Source: Marsupella aquatica (Eukaryota > Marchantiophyta). Taken from it: a stretch of DNA of 64,000 nt. A model generated the notes under the pieces. It saw only the letters and a program-made list of their open reading frames with translations. It searched no databases and was not told the origin of the DNA. The stretch covers positions 22,258,001-22,322,000 of the forward strand of contig OZ316894.1 of assembly GCA_973895155.1 (NCBI GenBank), in the 5' to 3' direction. The position numbers were made by a program, and so were the translations under genes. Of the stretch, positions 22,351 to 33,501 are shown in pieces; the first letter of the stretch is position 1, and every line of letters begins with the position of its first letter.

Positions 22351-22376
22351 AGTGCAACGCACAGGCACGGGGCTCG

Positions 22377-23984
22377 TATATCTCAATAAACCATGTGGGT
22401 GACTTTTTTGCATACTTTGAGATATGTGGTGATTGTTTGTCTATCTGCATGTGCAAGGAGACATGTGGGAAATTATTTATATATATTTACAATTATAATA
22501 AGGGATCCCATCTTTTTTTTGTTCTTCGTCTCAATACAAATAAGTTCTTGGGTGGGAACCATACAAAGATCTTGGGTTAAATTTGATTAGTTGTTTCCCC
22601 GACTATTGATGAAGAAAATGTGCACCTAGCATATAAATACTCCTGCCCAACTCCCTATGGGTCTGCCCTCCTTGCATCGTGCAAGGCATAGTGCATATTA
22701 ATGGCTCGTATATATATAGGGGATTATTTGTTTCATACTTTTAGGGCGGGAAAATGTTTATTAGGGATACAATTTGTACCTCATTAGTCATGGAGAGTGT
22801 ACATCTTAATGACACATTTGACACACATTAGACATGACTAGCCCCGACTACCCGTTCTTTGAACGTGAATAGCCGGGAGGACAATAAAAATGTTACCAAA
22901 ATATATTCCTTATTCACATATTTTGAAAGTTAATGAAATGATTAAAAAATTATCATGCATATCATCATTTCAATAATCATACATAACATACCATAGTACT
23001 CTTTTCTATGCATATCCCTAGTTTTTCTATCCTACATCTCACTTATGCACATATTTATGGTGGGCCATAGAGATCAGTTTTTAATATAAATAAAAATCAT
23101 AACAAAAAGCAGTCATGATTATCATTTGACATGACATACATCATAGACATCAGTTTTTTCATCATTCCACATGATGAACCATGAAATTACTGTCTAGAGA
23201 CTTCACTCTAGAAGCCTAGGCCCCAACTCTAGCTTGTAGTTACAGATTTATAAGTAAGATTCACACTTTCGAGATGAGTGAAAGGACTAGGAACGTAATA
23301 GATCAAAACATAACGTCTCTTATTAAACCCTCGTTGTGAGTCTTGAGTGGTATAGTACTATCTGTTATTGTATGTTATAGTATTGCATTGTGCTGTACTT
23401 TATAGCTTAAAACTTCCTTGTGAGTCTTCTTTTGTACTGTGATGTAATGAGATAATTCTCTTTCTTTGTATTGTACTGTATTGCTGTTACTGGCACAATT
23501 ATTCAAAAGCAAATCTTTCTTATATATTCCCCCCACATTCTCTAGTGAGCCAAAGAGGGAATAAATTCACTGGGCTTGGAGTGAAAGCATGAAAAACTAA
23601 TTTATTACTTAGTTGAAACGAAGGAGAAAACGATTCCAAATTAACAAATGAAAGGGCAATGAGTGGAACCCTCGCTAAATGACCTTTTCAGTTGAAAAAG
23701 AGGATTTATATTAAAAAATGTTATTTCTCTTGCATTGATCAAACCACTTTAGCCTGATACAACTTAGACTAAAAAATGTTATCTTGCATTAAATCTAGGG
23801 AGTAAATCTCCTCAACCTGACAAATCATACTTCATTTGGAAAACAAGACATTCCAAAGGACTCATCAAATAAACCATACTATATTAATAGTCTGTTGATA
23901 ACCCAACTTTCCATGACATATCTTTTTATTAATTTTATTATTAAATTGTAAGGAGAAAAGTGTGAAACCCCACCGAAGGAGAAT
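22377..23984. other. Intergenic, AT-rich repeat debris
   Basis: No gene seen. Contains a second copy (22,421-22,485) of the text that precedes the Helitron-like element and long A/T-rich runs. Repetitive TGTACTG/ATTG tracts near 23,360-23,500 resemble text at about 33,700-33,800. Confidence 0.4.
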
Positions 23985-24072
23985 AGGTTGGTTATAACAT
24001 TTGAACCCAAGACCTATCAATCTCCACTCAAGTGAGCTATCACTTAGCCATGATGCCTCTCTGGGCTTCCAT
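23985..24072 (-). mobile_element. tRNA-derived SINE-like copy
   Basis: On the minus strand: A-box-like TGGCTAAGTGATAGCTCACTTG followed about 30 nt later by a B-box-like GGGTTCAAATG. A related copy with an A-rich tail lies at 51,620-51,705 on the plus strand. Neither folds as a full tRNA. Confidence 0.5.
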
Positions 24073-24115
24073 GGCATATCTTGGGCCAGGCACCTCCACA
24101 AAATATGCAATTAGT

Positions 24116-24965
24116 GATCATTGTCACATTTTGCTCTACCTACGACATCCCTGACGGACATTGTGCATGAATTGTTGGAGTGAGTTTTATTTTGATGTTT
24201 TAAAAATTGCGCACAAAGGCCCAAAAATAAATTTATTATGAGTGAAGATTGGGAATAAACACTATGCAAATGTGCTTTAATTGAGTCAACACACAATTTT
24301 TTTTAATCTTTAATTTGCTCATTTCCCCGCCCACTTCAATCAAGTGCATGAATTCAAATGGCAAGTTTATATTTTTGTTGAAGGCTATGGGCAATAAGTG
24401 CTCACCAGCGTGATCCTAAGATTCTTTGATTAAACTGTCTTAGTTTGTTACTTGGATAGATCAAGATAGCAACTCCTCCTATGCATAAGTTTTCAAAGTC
24501 TCACAAGCTAGGATAGACAGTTCTTGAACCAACTCGCTCAGGGTGTTGGTTCTTTGTGTACCTTCTACCTCATGGGGTGTTTTGGAGGTTATTGGCTGTA
24601 CCCCCTGGGGCTCACCTTGACCCTCTCACCCAAAGGGTAGTACACAGAGACCCTAAAACCCTGAGTGAGTTGCTACAAAGAAAATCCACCTCCCGTTAAT
24701 GATGTTTTCCATGATTACAGATTTTGTCCGTTTACACAGTGACCCATCCAACCAAAACTTTGTAATACTTTTACACAGTTCCAAACGGAAGTATTGAACT
24801 AACATCTGACTATGTGCACTTGAAATGAGCAAAGTAAAATTTGTTTTTGTGTTGGCTCAAAGCACATTTGCCTTTTTTTTTCTCCCACTATTCACGCAAA
24901 TTGTTAGCATTCATATATGCAGTACGTGGCTGTTTTAGAGCAAATGTGACAAGGACAATTAAATT
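24116..24965. repeat. Foldback element, arms about 170-230 nt
   Basis: The left arm (about 24,116-24,350) and right arm (about 24,790-24,965) are imperfect inverted copies. For example GCAAATGTGCTTTAATTGAG on the left matches GCAAATGTGCTTTGAGC read on the minus strand at the right, and ATTGTCACATTTTGCTCT matches CTTGTCACATTTGCTCT. The roughly 440-nt middle has its own imperfect inverted repeat (GCTCAGGGTGTTGG against CCCTGAGTGAG, about 24,535-24,675). No transposase frame is seen, so it is a MITE or foldback type. Confidence 0.6.
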
Positions 24966-25129
24966 TCAAATTTTGAGGAGGGGTCCTAGTCCAGGATATT
25001 CCATGAAAAGTTATATTATCAATATCCTACACTCAAGCTTGATTTGATGAGTCCTTTTGGATGTATGTTTTTCCAAAGCAAGCATGACTTGTCAAGGGTT
25101 AAGGAGGTTTCTTACAGGTTTAACACAAG

Positions 25130-25266
25130 AAAATATTGTTTGTATCATTTGTCATACTCATTTCTTAAAGTTCATAGTCAAACTACAGTTCTTTAGTTGT
25201 CATTGTATATATCACTTGACACACTCACTTTTTAAAATTGAAAGTCAAACTAAAGTTCTTTAGTAG
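25130..25266. repeat. Tandem duplication, about 67-nt unit
   Basis: Two copies of a segment ending AGTCAAACTA(C/A)AGTTCTTTAGT lie next to each other (about 25,130-25,195 and 25,196-25,266), diverged by several bases. Confidence 0.8.
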
Positions 25267-25478
25267 TCCTTTTCTCCTTAATTCTCCTTTGTCATTTACT
25301 GAAGGTTTTGGCTCATCGCACTTCCATTTGTTCACTATCACTTTACACATGGAAATCATATTTCCTCCTTTTGAACTCAAAAACTCTATATTTTCATGCA
25401 TTCACTCCAAGCCCATTGAATTTTTTAGCTCTTTTGCTCACAAGCAGAATTTTTATAAGAATATTTGTTTTTCTGTTT

Positions 25479-25642
25479 TTGGAATTCTAGAGTAAGTGCA
25501 CACAGTCAAATGGCACTGCCGTTAACTTCAAATCTCAAATATATGATCGAAACAGTATGTTGTTTTTTGTTTTGGGAATTCTAGAGTAATTGCGCAAGTC
25601 AAATGGCACTACTGTTAACTTCAAATCTCAAATATATGATAC
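25479..25642. repeat. Tandem duplication, about 80-nt unit
   Basis: GGAATTCTAGAGTAA...AAATATATGAT occurs at about 25,480 and again at about 25,566. The copies differ by small indels. Confidence 0.85.
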
Positions 25643-28600
25643 AGTATGCTTACATAATCTCAGTCATTACAATCCATCAAAATCCAAAGCATTAGGGTCC
25701 TGTGTGCATCCATAACATTTGTCTATGGACGAGGACCTAGTACCCCATTTTGAGAATAGGGCATGGTACCTACGTGCGACCCTGTACCTCATAATGGGGT
25801 GCCTGGCCACCATCGTAAACATATACGTTGCATGCCATAAAATTGTTGCAAGAGAACAAAACTTGATGGAGAATCCCTCTCTGGCCCCTTTTTTCGAACG
25901 GGACTTGGTGGGCCCCCCATCCATGCAGCCCATGCACATTCCGCGCAATTTTGACTCCCCTAGCCCCGGAGTATTTCACACTCAATCAGCCTACTAAAAT
26001 GCAGCCGTAGTGTCCCTACCAGCCTACTTTTAAACATTTTGTCCCAAGTATGGTGAATGTCACCAGGTGTAAGGTAGGAGATTCTCAAAATGTTCATTAA
26101 ATAAAATTATTAGATTATTTAGTTTCTGACCGTGTCCCTGTTTTAAGACGAACCATTAGATTTGGCAAATGGGGTCTGTCACTACTGTAGGTGGGAAAGT
26201 AGATAAAAAAACATTGACTAATCTTTGCACTTTAGAAAATTAAATATGGCTACCTGTTACAAGGAGCACCTTGGGGTTACAAGGACTGTGCGGCTTCATA
26301 TATATTGGAGTTGCAAGGAATGTGCCCTGGCTGCTACTGTAATTGTGGGCGTTGGCATTTTTCATGTTTTGTCGCCTCTTGTTAACCTCATCTGTGGGGT
26401 TTTAGTGGAATAAACATTTTAAAATATTGAATTCTTTTTAGTAAGCAGGTTTTTGCAGAACACGCATTTTAAATACAAAATTTTGTTAGGAAGCATTACA
26501 AGAAGGAACCTCATTTGAATGGATAAGGGAATTAAAATCACCCAGTCAACCACTTCTTTACCCTTTTGTTTTTGTTTTTGTTTTTGTTTTCAATGGCCCT
26601 TCATTAGTTAGGAGCAGTCCAGGTATTTGGAATATGCCCCCTAACAGTGAGTCCGCCAGGTACACCATTGCCGAAATTGTGGTTCAAAGCAATTTTCCGC
26701 GATAAAATATCTATCAGTCTGCAGTGACAGCATTATATATATTCCATGATAATATCGCCATGAAGTAGACGTCGCTTTTAAGTGATTTTTCATGGCCGTT
26801 AGATTCGCTCGCAAAGCTCCTAAATTAACAACTTGTCAACAGTGTGGTGTGGATCGAATATATGGGGTCAAGAGCTGGATCTGTTTCATTCGAAAGTAAT
26901 GGGTTCTGGGCAGCGCGCGCTACAGATTTTGTGAAGGTGGTGATTAATTGTTGCGTGGCCGGCTGAACTTTGTATCTGTCCATTGACAAAGGTGGAAGAA
27001 ATTCTCTCTCGATACCGCCATGTCTTTTGTAGATGGTCTCGTAGAATTCGGGGTCGATTCCCGGGGATTGCTGCGGATAATCGGTACCTGCGAGCTTGTC
27101 AGTGGAGCCCTATGCGACAAGAGCTTGATATATTTTCGAAGTATTTATCGTGAAGATCTTGCAATTCAGTGGAAGACTGTCCCCAGTTTAACGCATCATA
27201 ATAAACCTCCTATCGTCATGTTGCAGCTGCGAATTTTGGGCCCAGGAAACCTGTGAAATGGCTGAAAACTGCTGTATATTGCGAGGCCCCATCCGTAGGC
27301 AAGAAGGCACCAAAACGCTATCGGCAGCGAGTGCAGAGCTCCGATGACCTCATTATCAAATACCATGTCGAAAAATTGACGCTAAATGATCTCAAGAAAC
27401 TATCATACGTCATTTTAAATCTGTTCGGCCGATTTCTTCAATATTGTATTGATTGTCGACTCTCTGCTACGGTAGGCGTTGCAAGTCCGGAGAACCCGAC
27501 TGTGTACAGCATCCCAAAAATTTAATACGTAGTATGGCTCTGTTCCGAAGTAGGGTCTGCGTAATTGCACATCCAAAAGCTCACCCTGAATCTACATGCT
27601 GTTTCGATAATTGTACATCAAAAAGCGTCTATATGTCTGTGTGGAATATGCACAACAAGAATTAAGACAATGATTTCTTTGGTAATTATAGATAAAACGT
27701 ATCTAGATGTACCTGTAGATATTGTCTCTCTAATTGCACATAAAAAAGCTACAGTAATGTAACAAAACAATCCCATCATCTACCTGTAAATACTATATGG
27801 GTCATTGCACATCATATGTTTTTGTTTTTTACGGCGCCCCACAAGAGCAGTCAGCATTGGAATAGGGCGAGCTTGTGTCGTGTGCGCACGGAATTGTTCG
27901 GTAAAAGGCTAGATAACAGTTGACTTTGTGCTCAATGGGGCTGCGAAGATCATACAATGCAACCCCTTGCCCCTATGCATAATCGACTCTCATTTGAGTG
28001 GAATCTGGGACTCATGAGGGAGGTGACGCGGCATTCCAAAAGATGCGCCGCATGTCTGCTCTCCAGGGTAAAAAGGATTGGAAATTTTCCCTTGCCTTCC
28101 CATTTTTGGGTTTCCTGCGTTTGAAACAAAGGTTCCTGTCTCTAGGATTGACGGTCATTGTAGCATTAGAAGTTTTCCCTTGTTTTTTACCTGTATTGGG
28201 ACCCTCTAACCCGCCTGTCGAACAAAGGATCCTGTCTCTAGAGGATTGACGTTTTCTGCAGCATTAACAATTTCCCATTGTTTTTCCCCATTTGCTGGGA
28301 TCCCTTATCCCGGGTTGCAGGCTGTTGTTATTTGTCAGTTTGATCTATGGAATTTCGCATGGAAGTGCACTCTGTTGAGACAGTAATTATTCTCTTATGC
28401 CCGTCGCACTCATTGTTAGAGCACCTGGGAGACTCTCAAGAGTATTTGAACTATAAAAACACAATCTCATCAGTCAAAGTGACTAGCTTCAGTGACACTG
28501 CAGAGGTGCCGAGATCTGAGAGCCGAGGACGAACACAGGAGAGGGCCGACGCGAAGACCCAGCGAGGTAGGGCCAGCCTGCACAGTCGCCATAGCTGGAG

Positions 28601-29296
28601 TCAGTTAGGAGATTCGTGATACTTCTGCTGACAATTCATTTATTAGTACTGTTTGCATTTTCTGGTCTCACCCGCCATCGATCATCACCAGTCGCTTTGT
28701 TGCGTGAGAATTGCTTACAAACAGAAAGCATCAGAAAATGGAACAGTTGGAAAGGACAGAAATGTTCACTCTGACTGTCGATGGTTGAGAGAGAAGATTA
28801 GAGACTCTGCTATATGATTTTTAATTCTCGCGAGGGCTCCTTGTTCTGCTCTTTTCCTTCGGTCCCATTCCTTTGCTCTTGCTGTGTGAGTGGATTCCCA
28901 CGTAGCTTGCGGACATGTCTTCTCTACTGCAATGTAAATTAACGCAGTGGGACGTGCCATGAAGATGTTGTACGTGTAGCTCGTGCTAGCCAATTTGTAC
29001 TGAAGATGAAAAGAGGAAAATAAATAGTGTAGATATGTAACTGGAATTTGTTGGTTGTGTATTGCAGGTATCCGACGAGGCGGCCATCCTGCCCTGGGTT
29101 GAATTGAATTTGAGGAGGTTTAAGATTGCCCAGACTCCTATGTAATTGGAGAACACTGGTCCAGTACTGTGCGACTTGCTTTGCGGTTCCATTGCTAGTG
29201 CTCATACCTCACAGGTAGATAGCAGTTCAAGCTTCTAATCGGACTACACTCTCATCAGAAAGAGGTGTAGCTAGGGGACCTATCAGAACCGCAAGC
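25643..29296. other. Intergenic, no firm gene
   Basis: Overlapping frames at 27020-27256 and 27253-27525 (+) look more protein-like than most (the second holds KKAPKRYRQRVQSSDDLIIK), but I see no domain and no clear junction between them. A (GTTTTT)n run lies near 26,566-26,590. The short frames at 28,766-29,460 are shadows or noise. The last few hundred bases before 29,297 should hold the promoter of the next gene. Confidence 0.35.
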
Positions 29297-31306
29297 ATGT
29301 ACTGGATTCTGGAGTTGTTGGTGTGGCCACCGACCAAGTTCTGGCAGCTGCTGTTCGGCAGGCGTCTGAGCTCCAAACTCAATGCCCTCAAGGCGGGGCT
29401 GTCAGTGGCGAAGGGGGCGGGGAGGAAGATGACGGGGCGATTGGAGGCCGGAGACTTCAAGCTTTACGATATTGAGTCGACAACTGCTAAAGGGTTGGAC
29501 ACTATTACCAAGGCCATGTATGAGTCGGACACTGAGATAACCGAGCCAGCGAGCATTGCGGCCGCATGGAAACTTTATACTGGCCACGACATCTCTCTCG
29601 ATCTGGTGGTGCTGAGCCCTCGGCAACGCAATGTTCGCCTGTCGTGCCTCATTCGCGATGCCTGTGTCACTGGCGGCTGGCTCGCTGGTTGGAACATACT
29701 GCTTTTGGCCTGTCCCAACGTCGGCATCCATCCACGCCTCGTTCAGGATGTCAACATTGGCAGTTCAGTATACGCGCGTCTAACCAAAACACCGAGGCAA
29801 CGGCAACCAATTGACATCCGCATGGAAATCGGACCCAATGCCATTTACGACTCAATCTATATTGTCGGTCCCAAGTCACTCGGCGGAAATGCATGGAAGG
29901 AAAGCAAGGAATACGCCGCGGTCCTAGAGAGGGACACATGGAGAGACAAAGGCTATCTGAAGGGCTTCAGCCCATGTGTTGCCTACGGCTGGATCGCCGT
30001 TCAGATCAAGACAGTCCCGGCCGAAGTGTCACCCGATACCATGAGACTCCAACTCCTTAACACCGCCGACTATGATCTAGACTATGGAGACGAAAACAAG
30101 GTCGGCTTCGAAAACGGTTTCCTCATGGGAGCGCACCATGCCCTCCAGCCGGGAACATTGATGCAGTGCGCTGCATATGTTGGGATGCTTAGTTACGACT
30201 TCCAGACCTATGTCCGCAACGTCCAGAATCACTGGGTAACCACCCAAAGCGGTGCATGGAACAATGGTTTCGCAGACGCATCCCCCGCCGAATTCGCAGC
30301 GACCCAAGTGGCCGACTGTGCTGCGCTTGTCCCCTTCAGCTTTGAGAGTCCCAAACTCTACAACCGCAGCAGGACGGGCATGATCACGGGCATGATGCAA
30401 TTGCAATGCCACGACCTGCTCTTCGACAATGGCTGCTCCAACAAGATCTCTACCGTTGCCTACTCAGAGGCTTGCGGTGTCGGCAAATCCAACATCCACA
30501 TCGCCTTCGCAATAGGCTTCTACGAAGCAATCGGCAAGTACTTCCTCGACTCGCTGCTCCGAGACGGCGACGTCGTCATCCCGCCCTACGGCTATGCAGC
30601 TTGCATGGTCGCAGGCCCATGGAATCCGTTCAACACGCGCTACCGCGCCTGGGAGCGTTGTATCAAGTATTCCAAGCAGCTCCAGCGCTCCGCGCATCCT
30701 GAGGCCAAGCTCCTCCTCGACCTGGCCTCCAAGGATCTCGTCCTCCGTGACTGCGATCTCGAAATCGAGGTCGGTCCGGAGTGGACCCGGGCCATGCACT
30801 CGGACATGTCTGACCTGGTCCCGCGCACAGCCGTGAGCTACTTCATCCCCTCGATCGCACAGGAGCTGTTCGACTCTCCGGGCGTGCCCATGCCTGAGCT
30901 GTGCGCCAAGTGCGGCCCCAAGCTTGACAAGCTCATGCGGGATCCAGCCAAGGAGGAGATTCGTGCTATCAAAGACCTTCCAGAGATCATCACTGGCTGC
31001 AGGGCAGCTGGTCTGGCAGCGGGTATCCGGAGGGCTGCGTTGTGGTCATGTACCGATGAGCCCTGTGATGCTTGCGCCTCGAGAATCGGCTTCTGGATAG
31101 ACGCTACGGCGTATACGGTTTTGAGCGCTCTGATGCACGATGAGCCATTGGTTGGGCCGGCGACCTGGAGCTTGCAGAATTACTTCGTGGGCGTCGTAGC
31201 TCAATGGCCAATTCAGTTGCCCCTCTTGCTCGGTGGCTTTGATATGCTTGCGAAGATGACTTATGATGATGGTGCGATGGGCTCTAGAGATATTGTTGAT
31301 ATCTAG
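29297..31306 (+). CDS. Uncharacterised 669-aa protein, intronless and GC-rich
   Basis: One uninterrupted frame of 669 residues. I do not recognise a named domain. Visible features: a hydrophobic/amphipathic N-terminus (MYWILELLVWPPTKFWQLLF) that could touch a membrane; a helical region with GWLAGWNILLLACPN near 130-145; a central conserved-looking block with QLQCHDLLFDNGCSNK near residues 370-385; an NPFNTRYRAWERC segment near 440-452; and C-terminal cysteine pairs (CAKCGPK, and C-x4-C-x2-C in CTDEPCDACAS). Composition differs from its neighbours: the middle is clearly GC-rich with many C-ending codons, while the flanks are AT-rich. No introns, compact coding and biased codons are what a transferred fungal or bacterial gene would show, but descent is inference only. 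The start at 29297 is the first ATG of the open frame. Function unknown. Confidence 0.75.
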   Translation: MYWILELLVWPPTKFWQLLFGRRLSSKLNALKAGLSVAKGAGRKMTGRLEAGDFKLYDIESTTAKGLDTITKAMYESDTEITEPASIAAAWKLYTGHDISLDLVVLSPRQRNVRLSCLIRDACVTGGWLAGWNILLLACPNVGIHPRLVQDVNIGSSVYARLTKTPRQRQPIDIRMEIGPNAIYDSIYIVGPKSLGGNAWKESKEYAAVLERDTWRDKGYLKGFSPCVAYGWIAVQIKTVPAEVSPDTMRLQLLNTADYDLDYGDENKVGFENGFLMGAHHALQPGTLMQCAAYVGMLSYDFQTYVRNVQNHWVTTQSGAWNNGFADASPAEFAATQVADCAALVPFSFESPKLYNRSRTGMITGMMQLQCHDLLFDNGCSNKISTVAYSEACGVGKSNIHIAFAIGFYEAIGKYFLDSLLRDGDVVIPPYGYAACMVAGPWNPFNTRYRAWERCIKYSKQLQRSAHPEAKLLLDLASKDLVLRDCDLEIEVGPEWTRAMHSDMSDLVPRTAVSYFIPSIAQELFDSPGVPMPELCAKCGPKLDKLMRDPAKEEIRAIKDLPEIITGCRAAGLAAGIRRAALWSCTDEPCDACASRIGFWIDATAYTVLSALMHDEPLVGPATWSLQNYFVGVVAQWPIQLPLLLGGFDMLAKMTYDDGAMGSRDIVDI

Positions 31307-31399
31307 ATTGGCTGGAGACACGATATATATGGGCTATTCGGTGCTTATATGTCGCTCCAGTCTTGGATATATGTATAAGTCATACACTTAATTTCTTTA

Positions 31400-31735
31400 G
31401 TCAATCGAAGTACTTCTTCTAGATTCTCATGTTGTTGTATGTTACACTAGGCGATAATCTATACAAGCACTTAGTACATTGTACATTGTTGAAAGGAATA
31501 GTTTTTATGCTACAATTAAAGTTGCTTCGACCGGGGCTTCGACACGCCACTATTGTTCTTTGGTCAATTCAAGTACTTCGTCGCGATCCTCAGTCTTATA
31601 GCTGTCTGCTTCCACTAGGTCTAAATGTATATAACGAACCACTGAGTACTTTGTACATTGTTGAAAGGTGTAGGTTTACGGCTTAGTTGAAAAGTTGCTT
31701 TCTGGCTATAAAATTGCTTCAATACGCCACTACTG
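31400..31735. repeat. Diverged direct repeat, about 165-nt unit
   Basis: Two successive copies share, in order, CAAGTACTTC, a CACTAGG phrase, TACATTGTTGAAAGG, AAGTTGCTT and ACGCCACTA. They lie directly after the GC-rich ORF and may form part of its 3' UTR. Confidence 0.7.
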
Positions 31736-31867
31736 ACACTAATATGTCTTACCCAGACGGGATAATAAGACCCTGACTGTTGGGTGCAATAGCTACCCAA
31801 ATAGTTTATATAAAGTGGCCTTAGGCCCAGATACTTCGTATTTAAGTCAATTTACATGCACAATCCT

Positions 31868-32065
31868 CGATCAGAAAAGAAACACAGTCTGTGAAGCTAT
31901 GCATGGACATCTCTTGGCTTCAGTTGGTAAAAAAGAACCTGAATTAGAAAAGAAACACATTAATTGACGCCATGTCTGGATATCTCTGGGCTTGGCGAAA
32001 AATGATCTGATTTAGAAAAGAAACACAGTGAAGCTCAGTGAGTCTGGATATATGTTGGTTCGGTA
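31868..32065. repeat. Three degenerate tandem units, about 75 nt
   Basis: AGAAAAGAAACACA recurs at about 31,873, 31,947 and 32,012, each followed by GTCTGGATAT-like and GGTAAAAAG-like text. Confidence 0.75.
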
Positions 32066-32781
32066 AAAAGAGAAGCAAACATTGAAAACGATCGGAGTAC
32101 GTGTTGCAAAGAAGCAAAGGAAGGCCAAGCGCGCGCACTAGTCTATCTCTACTGTCCTTCTGAATTTATTCCAGTGGTCCATTAGTATCAGCAGCCGTAA
32201 GAGAACATTACTATCGTGTTCGAGGGCCGATTGTTAAAACCGGATCATGCTCTCTCACTACACGCAGGTGACTTGTACAGAATCACAAGTTCATCTGCAC
32301 CTAGCTGCACCGTACAGTAGATCGTTGACGAGGAAGTAATCGGAGGGGCTAGCCGGTAGCGTGAGTCCTGCAGATGATATGTGTTCGGGACTGGTAATTT
32401 GAACTCCAATTTCGCTTTGCTGTTCCTGTAAATGTGGAAGAAGATCGAGACGAGAAGGCAGGACCATGGCACAAACGGCGTTAGAAGCGGAACCGGTTGT
32501 GGTTAGTGTTTAGAAGTTATGATTGTCAATTCATTTGGTGTATATATGGCACGTCCTGCTGATGACTGCACTATTTGAAGCTTCATTATGTCACATTATC
32601 ATGATCAATGTTATCCCCCGGCAGTTTCCGATGATTGTTCACAATCCACCTTTGGTCTGCTGCTTTTGCTTCTGCAGCATGAGGTTTTGCATGACGACTG
32701 AGAGATGTGAATGGAGAGGTACCTTTGTAGTCGGATCTGAATGTGCGCTAGCTCAGCTGTTTAGATGACGACTCCACCACT

Positions 32782-32973
32782 GCCCATGCATGACTGCTAA
32801 CGTATCGTCTGTACATGTAGCCTTGACGCAATTAAATTGTCGTCGACAAGCCCGAGTCTTGTAAATCTAGTACCCTACCCATGCGTTACTGCTAACGTAT
32901 CTTCTGTACGTGTAGCCTTGACTCAATTAAATTGCCGTTGACAAGCCCGAGTCTTGTAAATCTAGTACCCTAC
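32782..32973. repeat. Tandem duplication, about 96-nt unit
   Basis: Two copies run from CCATGC(A/G)TGACTGCTAACG-like text to GTAAATCTAGTACCCTAC. They differ at about six positions. Confidence 0.85.
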
Positions 32974-32984
32974 AGAGTAGTCAT

Positions 32985-33229
32985 GTCAGGTATCTCTGCA
33001 AGGTCTCAACGAATTCTAAATTGCTTCCAACCTTGGACCTGCCTCATTTCGTAAATAAAGAGGGGGACATCTACTTGTCGATCTAAATTGCTTCCAAGCT
33101 TGGATCTGCCTCATTTCGTAAATACAGAGTGGGACATCTACTTGTCGAAATGTTAAGGTTATGTTGAGGCTACTGAACGATATTAAGATAGCTCCAAAAT
33201 CCTGGGTTCTTCCTTAAGGGACCGGGCTG
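32985..33229. repeat. Dispersed repeat family, copy 2
   Basis: Same family as 18,760-19,060. It shares the TCTGCAAGGTCT, CTGCCTCATTT and CGATATTAAGATAGCTCCAAAATCC phrases and includes its own short direct repeat around CTGCCTCATTTCGTAAAT (33,041 and 33,108). Confidence 0.75.
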
Positions 33230-33411
33230 TCAGTGATAGATGTATCCATAACCCTTCTCTGGGTGGGTTTGAAACGAATATACACTAGAGTAGCTCTCAA
33301 TGAAGGAACTGGTTCTAAGGTCAGTGATAGATGTATCCATAACCCTTCTCTGGGTGGGTTTGAAACGAATATACACTAGAGTAGCTCTCAATGAAGGAAC
33401 TGGTTCTAAGG
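33230..33411. repeat. Perfect 91-bp tandem duplication
   Basis: Positions 33,230-33,320 and 33,321-33,411 read identically, starting TCAGTGATAGATG and ending GGTTCTAAGG. Identity implies a recent duplication inside the dispersed repeat. Confidence 0.9.
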
Positions 33412-33418
33412 GCGATGA

Positions 33419-33437
33419 CCTAAACCCTAAACCCTAT
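33419..33437. repeat. Short interstitial telomere-type repeat
   Basis: CCTAAACCCTAAACCCTA matches the plant telomere unit (CCCTAAA) for just over two units. It is too short to mean more than a chance or repair insertion. Confidence 0.6.
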
Positions 33438-33501
33438 TTTGAGTATTCTTTTGTACTGTATTGCATGAACCCTTCCAAAACAAGAGTTAACATGACCCCT
33501 G

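Larger units (their letters stand above)
21190..22376 (+). mobile_element. Helitron-like non-autonomous element with minisatellite
   Basis: The left end reads TCTTACTATCTTATTATTAT, close to plant Helitron 5' ends, preceded by A. The right end has the small hairpin GTGCAACGCAC (22352-22362) followed by GGGGCTCG and then T, close to the Helitron CTRR-T form. There are no terminal inverted repeats and no Rep/helicase frame. The last 500 bases are an irregular minisatellite. The same terminus occurs at 62,312-62,340 on the other strand. The left end is uncertain because about 60 bases before it recur at 22,421-22,485. Confidence 0.5.

Noticed and set aside
25719-25997. 92-codon frame with one hydrophobic stretch
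   Set aside because: Both strands are open and there is no recognisable family or splice evidence.
27020-27525. Possible two-part gene (plus strand)
   Set aside because: Somewhat protein-like, but no junction joins the two frames cleanly and no domain is visible; left as uncertain intergenic.
30406-30836. Arg/Ser-rich frames inside the 669-codon ORF
   Set aside because: Shadow frames caused by high GC.
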